Shown: positions 7,209 through 16,254, counted from the first letter of the stretch. The stretch: 39,389 nucleotides of DNA from Clostridia bacterium (GCA_017505745.1 JAFVOP010000071.1:1-39389); one strand, 5' to 3'. Numbers and translations: made by a program. Notes: generated from the sequence alone by a model not told the origin.

Positions 7209-8423
7209 ATGGGTAAAAACCTAAAAGGCAAAGAAATTGGCAAAGGCATCTGCCAAAGAAAAGATGGTTTATACGTCGCAAGATTTGTAAACCGATATGG
7301 AAAACGGTGCGAAAAAAGCTTTCCGGCACTCCCATTAGCGAGAAACTGGCTTGAAGAAGCAAGGTATGCAGACAAGCATTCGGAAGTGTTTCTTCCGTCC
7401 AACACGACGGTTGATGAATGGTTTGATTTCTGGATTACAAAGATCGTTGGCGATTTAGCTCCGAACACAATTCGAAACTACCGCGAACGATATATCCGAA
7501 ACATGAAGCCAATTATCGGACATCTGCGGTTAACGGATGTAAAACAGCTTCATTGCAAACTGGTTGTGAACAGTATGTATGATACATACAAGGGTTCGAC
7601 CATTCTTCAAACCTACACAACAATGGGAGCTATGTTCAAATCGGCAAGATTAAACGATATGATTGCAAAGCATCCGATGGATGGGTTAAAGGTCAATATA
7701 CCCATTAGTGATCCAAGCAACATTCGTGCTCTGACGGTTGAAGAACAAGAAAAATTTTTGGAGGTTGCAAAGCGTTCTCATAACTATTATCAGTATGCGC
7801 TGTTGCTGGAAACGGGTTTGCGAACGGGAGAATTGATTGGTCTTACCTGGGATGCGATTGATTGGAAGAAACGAAGACTTACAGTCAACAAGACCTTAGA
7901 GTTCAGACACAAGCAAGGCTCTTGGCGTGCAGGTCCGCCCAAAACTCCGCAAAGCTACCGAACGATTCCTCTCACAAAGCGAGCGTATTCGATTCTTGAA
8001 ATTGTTCATTCGAAAATCGGAGAGAGAAAGGAATCGGAGATGCTGTCACAAACGCTCGACTACATGGATCGTTATACGGGACAAAAATCCACTCTCGTGA
8101 TGCGGGATCTTGTGTTTATAAACTATAGGACAGGAGCACCGGCAAAAAACAGTTCCTACGACACACACCTCTACAAGCTCTGCGACGAGGCAGGCATCAA
8201 GCATTTCTCGATGCACGTCCTTCGTCATACATACGCAACAAGAGCAATCGAACGAGGGATGCCTCCCAAGGTTCTGCAAAAGCTACTCGGTCACGCGAGT
8301 ATCCAAACCACAATGGACAAATACGTTCACGTAACGGACGATTCTATGGTAAACGCAATCAAACAGTTTGAGGGAGCAAATTCGTCTGAAATCGACGAGA
8401 TTTGGGAAGACGCTTTCACTTAA
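7209..8423 (+). CDS. int: Tyrosine recombinase / integrase (Tn916 family)
   Basis: This 404-residue site-specific recombinase integrates and excises the element. It has an N-terminal AP2-like arm-binding domain (about 10-60), a SAM-like core-binding domain (about 65-165) and a C-terminal catalytic domain. The catalytic residues are all visible: R205 in LRTGEL, H336 and R339 in HVLRH, H362 in LLGH, and the nucleophile Y372 in DKYVHV. It therefore looks intact and active. The start is supported by AAAGGAG (7195-7201) before ATG 7209. It is the last gene of the element and points toward the chromosomal junction before ychF, the usual layout for Tn916-like modules with xis upstream. Confidence 0.95.
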   Translation: MGKNLKGKEIGKGICQRKDGLYVARFVNRYGKRCEKSFPALPLARNWLEEARYADKHSEVFLPSNTTVDEWFDFWITKIVGDLAPNTIRNYRERYIRNMKPIIGHLRLTDVKQLHCKLVVNSMYDTYKGSTILQTYTTMGAMFKSARLNDMIAKHPMDGLKVNIPISDPSNIRALTVEEQEKFLEVAKRSHNYYQYALLLETGLRTGELIGLTWDAIDWKKRRLTVNKTLEFRHKQGSWRAGPPKTPQSYRTIPLTKRAYSILEIVHSKIGERKESEMLSQTLDYMDRYTGQKSTLVMRDLVFINYRTGAPAKNSSYDTHLYKLCDEAGIKHFSMHVLRHTYATRAIERGMPPKVLQKLLGHASIQTTMDKYVHVTDDSMVNAIKQFEGANSSEIDEIWEDAFT

Positions 8424-8563
8424 ATGGTGTACCTCAAAAGTGAAGATTGTCGGAAGAACTCATTAATGGTGTGCGGTTTGGTGGAGTAATGGTGGAGTAA
8501 CCGCTATTCCGTAACCTCGAAAACCCTTGAAAAATAAAGACTTTTAAAGGAGAATAGATAAAA
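8424..8563. other. Probable element/chromosome junction (att region)
   Basis: The 140 bp between int and ychF contains a perfect tandem of the 11-mer TGGTGGAGTAA (8479-8489, 8490-8500), then sequence up to the ychF ribosome-binding site. An attachment core most likely lies here, since int is terminal and ychF is chromosomal. The matching left end is not in the window, so the exact core cannot be set. No clear ychF promoter is visible. Confidence 0.45.
8479..8500. repeat. Tandem 11-bp direct repeat
   Basis: Two perfect adjacent copies of TGGTGGAGTAA sit 56 bp after the integrase stop. The position fits an integrase arm-type binding site, by inference from the Tn916 family. Confidence 0.5.
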
Positions 8564-9658
8564 ATGAAACTTGGTATTGTTGGACTTCCAAACGTAGGAA
8601 AAAGCACGCTGTTCAATGCGTTGACAAATGCGGGGGCCGAATCGGCAAACTACCCCTTTTGCACCATTGAGCCCAACGTGGGTGTGGTAACCGTTCCGGA
8701 CAAGCGTTTGGATTTTCTGGCTGACATGCACAAGCCAAACAAATATACCCCTGCGGTGATCGAATTCGTGGACATTGCGGGTCTGGTAAAGGGCGCTTCC
8801 AAGGGCGAAGGTCTTGGAAACCAGTTCCTTGCCAACATCCGCGAGGTGGATGCGATTTTACACGTGATCCGTTGCTTTGAAAACGAGAACATCATTCACG
8901 TAGACGGCGCGATCGACCCGATGCGCGATCTGGAAACCATCAATCTGGAATTGATCTTTGCCGACATGGAGGTTTTGGAGCGCCGCATGGATCGCACGCG
9001 CAAGGCCATGAAGGCAGACAAAAAGTACGGCGCCGAGCTGGCCGTTTTTGAAAAGCTGATGGCCGCGTTGGCAGAGGGCAAGTGCGCGCGCACGGTGGAA
9101 TTGACCGAGGACGAGGAAGCCTGCCTCTACGACACTCCTCTGCTCACCCGTAAGCCCGTGATCTACGTGGCAAACGTGAGCGAGGACGAAGCCGGCGCCG
9201 AGCCGACCGACAACGCCGCGTATATGGCACTCAAGGCTTACGCCGCCACCGAGCATTCCCAAATCATCCCGATCTGTTGCCAGATCGAAGCCGAGATCGC
9301 CGAGCTTTCGGGTGAGGAAAAGGCAATGTTCCTCTCCGACATGGGCATTGAAGAAAGCGGACTCGACCGCCTGATCAAGGCAAGCTATTCCCTGCTCGGG
9401 CTCATCAGCTTCCTCACTGCCGGCCCCGATGAGTGCCGCGCCTGGACGATCCGCCGCGGAACCAAGGCGCCCAAGGCTGCCGGAAAGATCCACTCCGACA
9501 TCGAACGCGGATTTATCCGTGCCGAGATCGTTGCCTTTGACGATCTGCAAAAGTACGGCTCGATGAATGCCGTGAAGGACGCAGGCCTCCTTCGCAGTGA
9601 GGGCAAAGAGTACGTCATGCAGGACGGGGACATCGTATTCTTCCGATTTAACGTGTGA
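8564..9658 (+). CDS. ychF: Redox-regulated ATPase YchF (Obg-family, OLA1-like)
   Basis: This 364-residue protein has the full family length. It is a P-loop protein of the Obg family that prefers ATP and binds ribosomes, linked to stress responses. The P-loop GLPNVGKST is at 7-15, the G3 region [17 protein letters not shown] at about 68-84, and the C-terminal TGS domain (about 280-364) ends in the typical [15 protein letters not shown]. The start has AAAGGAG 11 nt upstream. It is a single gene flanked by the mobile element on the left and a long hairpin repeat on the right. Insertion of the element immediately upstream may have replaced its native promoter. Confidence 0.97.
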   Translation: MKLGIVGLPNVGKSTLFNALTNAGAESANYPFCTIEPNVGVVTVPDKRLDFLADMHKPNKYTPAVIEFVDIAGLVKGASKGEGLGNQFLANIREVDAILHVIRCFENENIIHVDGAIDPMRDLETINLELIFADMEVLERRMDRTRKAMKADKKYGAELAVFEKLMAALAEGKCARTVELTEDEEACLYDTPLLTRKPVIYVANVSEDEAGAEPTDNAAYMALKAYAATEHSQIIPICCQIEAEIAELSGEEKAMFLSDMGIEESGLDRLIKASYSLLGLISFLTAGPDECRAWTIRRGTKAPKAAGKIHSDIERGFIRAEIVAFDDLQKYGSMNAVKDAGLLRSEGKEYVMQDGDIVFFRFNV

Positions 9659-9675
9659 AATAACAAACAATAGTT

Positions 9676-9746
9676 GCGGGGGAAGGAAACACTTCTTGAA
9701 AGAAGTGTTTCCTTCCCCCGCGCCCCTTTCCTTTTCAAGAACTTTC
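9676..9746. repeat. Long hairpin repeat, copy A (with C-rich tail)
   Basis: A perfect 22-bp stem (9676-9697 with 9700-9721) ends in a dinucleotide apex. It is followed by a tail reading CCCCTTTC...TTTTCAAGAACTTTC. The same stem core (GGGGGAA...ACTTCTT) and tail occur after glnS (16255). It lies 17 bp after the ychF stop and may act as its terminator, but the shared tail marks it as an interspersed repeat. Confidence 0.75.
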
Positions 9747-9771
9747 GAAAAATGGGAATGGAACGAGTTTT

Positions 9772-9814
9772 TTATAAAAAACAGGCGTTATACGAGAATG
9801 TACAACGCCTGTTT
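9772..9814 (-). terminator. Terminator of the ABC transporter operon
   Basis: AAACAGGCGTT (9779-9789) pairs with AACGCCTGTTT (9804-9814). On the minus strand the stem is followed by a T-run. It is just downstream of the permease stop at 9820. Confidence 0.75.
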
Positions 9815-9819
9815 GTATA

Positions 9820-10815
9820 TCATAAGATCGCTCCCAAAACCGAAAGGAGCAAGTAGCCGGCCAACACAATCACGTCACTCTTTCGCAGCTTAAAAGAACG
9901 GCGATAAATGAAGTAACCGGAAAGCATCAGAATAAAAATAAATATGAATCCACCTCCGATAGCCCCCATAAAAAGGAGTGAGAAGGCGTAAATTGGGACC
10001 ATGGTCTTATAGCCAAACCAGGATTTGGAAATATCCCCAATTGTTTCGGCCCGTTTACGGGTAAACGTATAGAAATATCCCACCGCTGCGGCAACGCCGA
10101 GAAGGAACCAAACGGCGAACATGTAGGACTGTTCCAAAATCTCTGCCACGCTCCGGGAGCTGTCCGACGCTCCATGAAGCCAATGCTGAATCACTACCGT
10201 CAAATTATTGATTGGGGTGTAAACGCATCCCCAAAAAGGGACAAAAGGCAAGGAACTGCGGCTGCTGAAAACGCGAATCAGCTCCTGCACCAGCGAAAGC
10301 AGCATCGTCAAACCAAAGATTCCAAGCACGCAGAACAGCACGCCGTCCACCACGGTATTTCCCTCTCCGAATAAAAACAGGAACACCGAATACATCACCA
10401 GTCCAAGCGCGAGGGAGCCAAAGTAATACGGAAGCAGGTAGATCAGCGAAAACGGCGTTTGGTGTGTAGACAACGTAAGGCATGCAAACAGATAGGTTAC
10501 CGAGTAGATCACTGCGATCTGGATCCATCCGCTGAGATAATGCAGCCAGGCCAGCTTTTTTCGGCTGATGGCAAAGGAATAGTAGGAATCCAAATTGCGG
10601 CGGTTTTTATAGTCTGCAGTCTCCAAAATCGGAAGGATCGTGCACAGGATCCCCAACACGACGGCAAGGATATAAAGTCCGCTTTCCGGATAGTAGCCTT
10701 TCAGCTCCCCAATCATTGTGTTTTGCGTCAATATAATGGCCAGCACCGTAAAAATCAGCGTACGGAGCCAGGATTGCTTCAAACGATAGCTCAAATAGCG
10801 TCCAAACGTTTTCAT
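9820..10815 (-). CDS. ABC-2 type transporter permease
   Basis: This 331-residue integral membrane protein has about eight hydrophobic segments (for example near 19-31, 46-66, 94-115, 123-145, 150-175, 230-250 and two after 275). Its start overlaps the ATPase stop by 4 bp (ATGA) and has AAAGGGGG upstream, so the two are translationally coupled. Paired with a YtrA-type regulator and one ATPase, it resembles transporters induced by cell-wall-active peptides and bacteriocins in Firmicutes. The substrate cannot be told from sequence. Confidence 0.85.
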   Translation of the reverse strand: MKTFGRYLSYRLKQSWLRTLIFTVLAIILTQNTMIGELKGYYPESGLYILAVVLGILCTILPILETADYKNRRNLDSYYSFAISRKKLAWLHYLSGWIQIAVIYSVTYLFACLTLSTHQTPFSLIYLLPYYFGSLALGLVMYSVFLFLFGEGNTVVDGVLFCVLGIFGLTMLLSLVQELIRVFSSRSSLPFVPFWGCVYTPINNLTVVIQHWLHGASDSSRSVAEILEQSYMFAVWFLLGVAAAVGYFYTFTRKRAETIGDISKSWFGYKTMVPIYAFSLLFMGAIGGGFIFIFILMLSGYFIYRRSFKLRKSDVIVLAGYLLLSVLGAIL

Positions 10816-11693
10816 TTCAGATACCCCCTTTCTCCCACCTCATGGATGAACATCTCTTCAAAGTCCATGGGCATTTCCTCAACGATCACGGGACGGAGCG
10901 CTTCCAGCTTTTCCTTCATCTCCTCGCTTTTTCCCTGCAGCACGATGCGCACAAAGCGCCCGCTCTTCTCGATCGAAACGGTGGGAAGGCCGTCAAATAC
11001 CGATTCGTCAAACTCCTCCAAAAAGGCAAGCTGAAACTTGCAAAAGCGGTTGACGTGCTCGGAAATATCTCCCGAATCGGCCACCGTTTTGTTGTCGATC
11101 AGGGCGTAACAGTCGCAAAAGTCCTCCAATTCGCGCAAGGAGTGACTCGAGATCAACACACCGGTTCCGTCCTCCTCTACCGCGCGGTTGATCGCCCGCT
11201 TAAAGCCAAGGCGCGCCAAGGGATCCAGCCCGTCAAAGGCCTCGTCGAGAAGCAGATATTTGGGGCGGACCGAAAGCGCCAGCGCCACGTAAAGCTGACG
11301 CCGCATGCCCTTGGAAAAGGTGCGGATCGGCTTTTTTCCGTCCAAACCGAACTCATTCAGATATTTTTGAAAGATCTCCATGTCCATATTGGGATAGAAC
11401 ACCCGATAGAGACGGCACAGGCTTTTTCCGGTGGTGGAGCCGGTATAATAGGGATCGTCCGGAAGGAAAAACAGACGTTTTCTTGCCTCGGCATCGGTCA
11501 AAGAAACGCCGTCGCACAAAGCCTCGCCCGCATCCGGCACGTAAACGCCCGAAATCAAGCGGAGCAACGTGCTTTTTCCGGCGCCGTTGATGCCGACAAG
11601 CCCCATCACGCCGCCTTCCTTCAATGTCAGGTTGACGTCGTTCAATACCTGCTTTCCGCCCAACGAATGGCTGATATACTTTAGTTCAATCAT
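10812..11693 (-). CDS. ABC transporter ATP-binding protein
   Basis: This 293-residue protein starts at ATG 11693, preceded by GGAGGTG; the longer frame to 11762 lies inside the regulator gene and is rejected. Walker A is GINGAGKST (34-42), a signature-like FSKGMRRQL is at about 132-140, and Walker B LLLDEAFDGLD at about 153-163. A C-terminal extension of about 80 residues follows, as in drug- or bacteriocin-export ATPases. The signature is FSKGMRRQ rather than LSGGQ, a variant common in the YtrB/BcrA-like group. The gene overlaps the end of the regulator by 8 bp and the permease by 4 bp, a tight three-gene operon. Confidence 0.93.
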   Translation of the reverse strand: MIELKYISHSLGGKQVLNDVNLTLKEGGVMGLVGINGAGKSTLLRLISGVYVPDAGEALCDGVSLTDAEARKRLFFLPDDPYYTGSTTGKSLCRLYRVFYPNMDMEIFQKYLNEFGLDGKKPIRTFSKGMRRQLYVALALSVRPKYLLLDEAFDGLDPLARLGFKRAINRAVEEDGTGVLISSHSLRELEDFCDCYALIDNKTVADSGDISEHVNRFCKFQLAFLEEFDESVFDGLPTVSIEKSGRFVRIVLQGKSEEMKEKLEALRPVIVEEMPMDFEEMFIHEVGERGYLK

Positions 11694-12030
11694 GATCTTG
11701 ATACACCTCCTCGATCCATGTAAGCAACGTAGCTTTTGAAATCCCCTGTTCGCGCAAAGCAATCAGGAGCTCCTTTTCTTTGGTATGCGTCTCGCGCACG
11801 GCATCGGTAACGTAGATCCCCTTTTTGGGAATGGATACCACGATCCCTGCCTCCTCAAGCAGCGAATAGGCGCGCGCCACCGTGTTGGGATTGACGCCCA
11901 ACTCTCCGGCCGCCGTGCGCACCGAGGGGAGCTTTTCCCCGGGAGCGATCACGCCCAGAGCAATGTATTTTTTGTATTGCTCCGCAATTTCGAGGTAAAC
12001 GTCCTGCTTCCCCGAAAAATTCCACTTCAT
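11686..12030 (-). CDS. GntR-family repressor, YtrA subfamily
   Basis: This is a short 114-residue regulator. The winged helix covers about residues 10-78: IAPGEKLPSVRTAAGELGVNP then NTVARAYSLLEEAGIV, the standard GntR recognition helix. Only about 35 residues follow, the short dimerisation tail of YtrA-type regulators. It is first in the operon with the ABC transporter and probably represses it through the near-palindrome between promoter and start. The effector is unknown; for relatives it is cell-envelope stress or peptide antibiotics. Confidence 0.93.
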   Translation of the reverse strand: MKWNFSGKQDVYLEIAEQYKKYIALGVIAPGEKLPSVRTAAGELGVNPNTVARAYSLLEEAGIVVSIPKKGIYVTDAVRETHTKEKELLIALREQGISKATLLTWIEEVYQDHD

Positions 12031-12050
12031 TCCATCACCTCAATCTGTAT

Positions 12051-12068
12051 GAACTGTATTAACTGTTC
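12051..12068. promoter_or_regulatory. Candidate operator of the YtrA-type regulator
   Basis: GAACTGTATTAACTGTTC is an imperfect palindrome (6 of 9 pairs). It sits between the -10 box and the regulator's start codon, near the transcription start, where autorepression would be effective. Confidence 0.45.
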
Positions 12069-12075
12069 TGTCTGT

Positions 12076-12104
12076 ATTATAGCATTGGGAGAAGAATTTG
12101 TCAA
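12076..12104 (-). promoter_or_regulatory. Promoter of the GntR/ABC operon
   Basis: On the minus strand: a perfect TTGACA (12104-12099), 17 bp, and a perfect TATAAT (12081-12076). Confidence 0.85.
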
Positions 12105-12161
12105 TAGAAAAAGCAAAAAATTGTAAAAAGTTTTTTTCGTTCCTTTTTTTAGAAAAAGCAG

Positions 12162-12190
12162 TAGACAAGCAACCAAAAATGTGCTATAAT
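12162..12190 (+). promoter_or_regulatory. Promoter of the hydrolase-gltX-glnS operon
   Basis: TAGACA (12162-12167), 17 bp, TATAAT (12185-12190), 38 bp before the TTG start of the hydrolase. It is divergent from the GntR/ABC promoter. Confidence 0.75.
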
Positions 12191-12228
12191 AGAATGTATT
12201 ATTTTGCGATGCGGGAGGTGTCACGGCC

Positions 12229-12846
12229 TTGGAAATTGAAAATCTCTACCCGGGCTCGTGGGGCTCCAACTGCTATCTGCTCACGTCCGGCTCGCACGCG
12301 GCGTTGGTGGATCCCAGCGCAAACGCCTCCACCCTGCTCAACGCCGTGGCGCAAAAGGGCGCGGTCCTGGATTTTATTTTGCTCACACACGGGCATTTCG
12401 ATCACATTGTTTCGATCGACGTGCTTCGGCAGTATACCGATGCTCCCGTCATGATCCACGAGCACGATGCCGAAATGCTTGGAGACGCCACGAAAAATGC
12501 CTTTTACACCTTTTTCCGTCAGGAAAAGACCTACCGGGCCGCCGACCGCGAGCTTTCGGACGGCGAAACTCTGATGCTTGGCACGGAGCCGATCCGCGTG
12601 CTCCACACGCCGGGACATTCCCCCGGCTCGGTCTGCTATCTGTGCAATGACGAATTCCTGCTCACGGGCGACACGCTCTTTGACGAGGGTGTGGGACGGT
12701 GCGACCTTTGGAAGGGCGACGCCGACCGCTTGAAGGAATCGCTTGCAAAGCTCCGCACCTATCCGCAAAATCTTCCCATCTATCCCGGCCACGGCGCCCC
12801 CGCCCGTTTGGGCATTGCGCTGGATATGGCCGCCTACCTCATTTGA
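12229..12846 (+). CDS. Metallo-beta-lactamase-fold hydrolase (glyoxalase II-like)
   Basis: This 205-residue protein starts at TTG 12229, 8 nt after GGGAGGTG. It has the metal-binding motif THGHFDH (53-59), then HTPGHSPGS (about 125-133), GDTLFDEGVGR (about 147-157) and the terminal YPGHG. This set matches the small glyoxalase-II-like hydrolases that cleave thioesters such as S-lactoylglutathione analogues; the true substrate is unknown. It is the first gene of an operon with gltX and glnS (gap 25 bp), a functional link not obvious from its chemistry. Confidence 0.93.
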   Translation: MEIENLYPGSWGSNCYLLTSGSHAALVDPSANASTLLNAVAQKGAVLDFILLTHGHFDHIVSIDVLRQYTDAPVMIHEHDAEMLGDATKNAFYTFFRQEKTYRAADRELSDGETLMLGTEPIRVLHTPGHSPGSVCYLCNDEFLLTGDTLFDEGVGRCDLWKGDADRLKESLAKLRTYPQNLPIYPGHGAPARLGIALDMAAYLI

Positions 12847-12871
12847 CCATTCAGAAAGGATATCAAAAACC

Positions 12872-14551
12872 ATGGATTATCAGCTTCTTGCCGATCTTCT
12901 TTTTCCCAACGTAACCGAAACGCCCGCCGATATGGAGGCGAAATATCCGCCCCGACAGCTCCCCGAGGGCGCAAAGGTCACGCGTTTCGCACCCAGCCCC
13001 ACGGGATTCGTCCATTTTGGCGGACTCTTCCCTTCCACCATCGGAGAACGTCTGGCGCATCAAAGCGGAGGCGTATTCTATCTGCGCATTGAGGACACCG
13101 ACGCCAAGCGCGAGGTGGAGGGTGCCGCAGAGGGGCTCATTCGGACGCTTGCGCACTACGGCGTCTATTTTGACGAGGGCGCGGTGATCGGTGAGGACGG
13201 AAAAATCTGTGACAAGGGCAATTACGGCCCCTACAAGCAGAGCGAGCGCGGCCCGATCTACCACGTTTACGCCAAGCAATTGGTGCGTGAGGGCAAGGCA
13301 TACCCCGTATTCACCACGCAGGAGGAGCTGGATGCGCTGAACGCGGTGGATAAGAAGGCCGAGATCAAGGCCAAGGACTGGCACGAGGACCAAAGCGCAC
13401 AGCGCGAGGCCATGCTCAAAGCGCGCCAAATCACGCTCGAGGAAGTGAACTCCAATCTGGACGCAGGAAATCCCTTTGTGCTTCGTCTGCTTGCCGACGG
13501 CGATCCCGAAAAGAAGCTTCCCTTCACCGATCTGGTAAAAGGCAAGCTGGAAATTCCCGAAAACGACGAGGATTTCGTGCTTCTCAAATCCGATGGGATC
13601 CCCACCTACCACTTCGCGCACGCGGTGGACGATCACCTGATGGGAACCACGCACGTCATCCGCGGCGAGGAATGGCTCCCCAGCCTTGCCAAGCACCTGA
13701 TGCTCTTCCGCTATCTCGGCTTCCGCCTGCCCAAGTATATGCACATTGCGCAGATCATGCGGCTGGACGAGAACGGCAACAAGAAAAAGCTCTCCAAGCG
13801 CGACATGGGCGCCAACATGGACGATTACAGCCGCATGGGCTACGCACCCGCCTGCGTTTGCGAATATATCATGACGCTTCTCAACTCTAACTACGAGGAG
13901 TGGCACATGCAAAACGCCGAGAAGCCCTACACCGACTTCCCCTTCAACATCAAGAAGATGAGCTCGTCGGGCTGTCTGTTTGATTTTAACAAGCTCAACG
14001 ACGTTTCCAAGAACATCATCTCGCGCATGAGTGCCGAAGAGGTTACGCGTCAGGTCACCGAATGGGCGCTGACCTACGATCCCGCGTTCGGCGAGCAGCT
14101 CGCCAAGGATCCCGCGTTCACTACGGCGATCTTTGCGATCGGCAGAGGCGGCAAAAAGCCGAGAAAGGACCTCGCTACCTGGGCAGACGCCAAGCCCTAT
14201 ATGGGATTCTTCTTTGACTGCAAGCAAGAGGACGAATACCCCGAGCAGTTTGATCGGGCAGATATTCGTTCCGCGTTGGAAAAATTCCTTGCAAGCTACG
14301 ATCCCGCCGACGATATGAGCACCTGGTTTGAGAAAATCAAAGCCGTGGCGCGCGAGATCGGATACGCCGACGATATGAAGGCATACAAGGCAGATCCTAC
14401 GGCCTTCCGCGGCAACATTGCCGACGTGAGCATGTTCCTGCGCGTGGCCGTAACGGGCAAGCTCAACGCCCCCGATCTCTACACCGTTATGCAAATTTTG
14501 GGCGACGACGAAACGAGAGCCCGCATCACCTGCATGATTGAAAAACTCTAA
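12872..14551 (+). CDS. gltX: Glutamate--tRNA ligase
   Basis: This class I aminoacyl-tRNA synthetase has 559 residues and charges tRNA-Glu. The HIGH-type motif is PSPTGFVHFGG (41-51), LRIEDTD follows at about 71-77, and the KMSKS-type motif KKLSKRD at about 307-313. The protein is longer than the usual 470-490 residues and has an expanded C-terminal region. The start ATG 12872 follows AGAAAGGA; the frame extends upstream into the hydrolase gene but no start there is plausible. It is directly followed by glnS. A cell with GlnRS does not need misacylated Glu-tRNA-Gln, so this GluRS is probably discriminating, by inference. Confidence 0.95.
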   Translation: MDYQLLADLLFPNVTETPADMEAKYPPRQLPEGAKVTRFAPSPTGFVHFGGLFPSTIGERLAHQSGGVFYLRIEDTDAKREVEGAAEGLIRTLAHYGVYFDEGAVIGEDGKICDKGNYGPYKQSERGPIYHVYAKQLVREGKAYPVFTTQEELDALNAVDKKAEIKAKDWHEDQSAQREAMLKARQITLEEVNSNLDAGNPFVLRLLADGDPEKKLPFTDLVKGKLEIPENDEDFVLLKSDGIPTYHFAHAVDDHLMGTTHVIRGEEWLPSLAKHLMLFRYLGFRLPKYMHIAQIMRLDENGNKKKLSKRDMGANMDDYSRMGYAPACVCEYIMTLLNSNYEEWHMQNAEKPYTDFPFNIKKMSSSGCLFDFNKLNDVSKNIISRMSAEEVTRQVTEWALTYDPAFGEQLAKDPAFTTAIFAIGRGGKKPRKDLATWADAKPYMGFFFDCKQEDEYPEQFDRADIRSALEKFLASYDPADDMSTWFEKIKAVAREIGYADDMKAYKADPTAFRGNIADVSMFLRVAVTGKLNAPDLYTVMQILGDDETRARITCMIEKL

Positions 14552-14582
14552 TCGTTTCCAAGAAAGGTTTTGGACAATTAAA

Positions 14583-16238
14583 ATGGCAGAAATTGAAAAG
14601 AATTTTATACACGATATCATTGACGAGGATCTGAAAGAACTTCCCGATTTAAAGATCCATACGCGCTTTCCGCCCGAGCCCAACGGATATCTCCACATCG
14701 GTTCGGTAAAGGCGATCTGCATCAACACCGACGTTGCCAACAAATACAACGGTCTGTTTAATCTGCGCTACGACGATACCAACCCCGCAAAGGAATCCGA
14801 CGAATTCGTTCGCTCGATCCGCGAGGACCTGGAATGGCTCGGCGCGGCTCCCACGGGCGGTGTCTTCTACGGATCTGACTACTTTGGAAAATGCTACGAA
14901 TTTGCTGTTCAACTCATCAAGCAGGGTGACGCGTACGTCTGCGACCTCTCCAAGGACGATCTTGCCGACTACAAGGGCACCGATCGCGCGGTTGCCTCAA
15001 AGGAATCGCCCTACCGCAACCGTTCGGTAGAGGAAAATCTGGAATTGTTTGAGCGCATGAGGAACGGCGAATTCCCCGACGGCGCGCGCACGCTCCGCGC
15101 AAAGATCGATCCTTCCTCCGACAATCCCTATCTGCGCGATCCTGTCATCTACCGCATCAAGCACATTCACCATCACCGCCAGGGCGACGAATGGTGTGTA
15201 TATCCGATGTACGACTTTGCACATCCCATTCAGGATGCGCTTGAGGGGATCACACACTCGCTCTGCTCCAGCGAATTCCGCAACCACCGCCCGCTCTACG
15301 ATTGGGTGGTAGACAAGATCGGCTTTGCGCAAAAGCCGCATCAATGGGAATTTGGGCGCATGAACATCACCTATACGGTCATGTCCAAGCGCTATCTGCG
15401 CCAGCTGGTGGAAGAAGGATACGTGGACGGCTGGGACGATCCCCGTCTCCCCACGCTCTGCGGTCTCCGCCGCCGCGGATACACGCCCGAGGCACTCTTT
15501 ACGTTCGTCCGCGAAGCCGGCATTACCAACACCGACCACACCGTGGACGTCCGTCAGCTGGAGGCCTGCGTGCGCGACGACCTCAACGAGCATGCGCTCC
15601 GCCGCATCGCGGTGGTCAATCCCGTCAAGGTGATCATCGACAACTATCCCGAAGACAAAGAAGAAATGCTCACGGTGTCCAACCATCCGCAAAAGCCCGA
15701 GCTTGGCACGCGTCAGGTTCCGATGACGCGCGAGATCTATATCGATGCCGACGATTTTGCGGAGGTTCCGCCTCCCAAGTTCTTCCGCCTCAAGCCCGAC
15801 GGCGAGGTGCGTCTCATGAACGGCTATATCATCAAATACGCGGGCATTGAGAAGAACGAGGACGGCAGTATCAAGTGCATTCACGCCACCGCGGACCTGG
15901 AAACCGGAAACGGCATGCCTGTGGACGGCAGAAAGGTAAAAGGAACGGTGCATTGGCTCTCGGCCAAGTATGCGCGTCCGGTATCCCTGATGCTTTATGA
16001 CCGCCTGTTCAACATCGAAAACACCGCCGAGGTTCCCGAAGGCAAGACCTATCTGGATTTTCTCAACCCCGATTCGCTCTCCAAGGTTGACACCGCAATG
16101 GTGGAGCCCTGCCTCGAAACGGCAGCGGCAGGCGAAAGATACCAGTTCGTTCGTGTTGGCTATTTCTGCAAAGATTCTAAGAATCCCAACACCTTTAACC
16201 GCATCGTGGGGCTGAAGGATAGCTTCCCGAAAAAATAA
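14583..16238 (+). CDS. glnS: Glutamine--tRNA ligase
   Basis: This 551-residue class I synthetase forms Gln-tRNA-Gln directly. The HIGH-type motif is PEPNGYLHIGS (31-41), the KMSKS-type motif is TYTVMSKRYL (about 262-271), and the C-terminal beta-barrel anticodon-binding region is present in full. The start at 14583 agrees with the GlnRS N-terminus (FIHDIIDEDL), though AGAAAGG lies rather far upstream (15 nt). It sits 31 bp after gltX in the same operon. Most Bacillota lack GlnRS and use the GatCAB transamidation route, so its presence points to an acquired gene shared by some Clostridia lineages. Confidence 0.96.
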   Translation: MAEIEKNFIHDIIDEDLKELPDLKIHTRFPPEPNGYLHIGSVKAICINTDVANKYNGLFNLRYDDTNPAKESDEFVRSIREDLEWLGAAPTGGVFYGSDYFGKCYEFAVQLIKQGDAYVCDLSKDDLADYKGTDRAVASKESPYRNRSVEENLELFERMRNGEFPDGARTLRAKIDPSSDNPYLRDPVIYRIKHIHHHRQGDEWCVYPMYDFAHPIQDALEGITHSLCSSEFRNHRPLYDWVVDKIGFAQKPHQWEFGRMNITYTVMSKRYLRQLVEEGYVDGWDDPRLPTLCGLRRRGYTPEALFTFVREAGITNTDHTVDVRQLEACVRDDLNEHALRRIAVVNPVKVIIDNYPEDKEEMLTVSNHPQKPELGTRQVPMTREIYIDADDFAEVPPPKFFRLKPDGEVRLMNGYIIKYAGIEKNEDGSIKCIHATADLETGNGMPVDGRKVKGTVHWLSAKYARPVSLMLYDRLFNIENTAEVPEGKTYLDFLNPDSLSKVDTAMVEPCLETAAAGERYQFVRVGYFCKDSKNPNTFNRIVGLKDSFPKK

Positions 16239-16254
16239 AATCGTATGTATGTTT

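Noticed and set aside
8858-9670. 270-residue minus-strand frame over ychF
   Set aside because: It is antisense to the fully conserved ychF gene; no start signal.
12863-14749. 628-residue open frame on the minus strand
   Set aside because: It is antisense to gltX, which has clear synthetase motifs. The composition is that of a shadow frame in GC-rich codons, and no ribosome-binding site is present.
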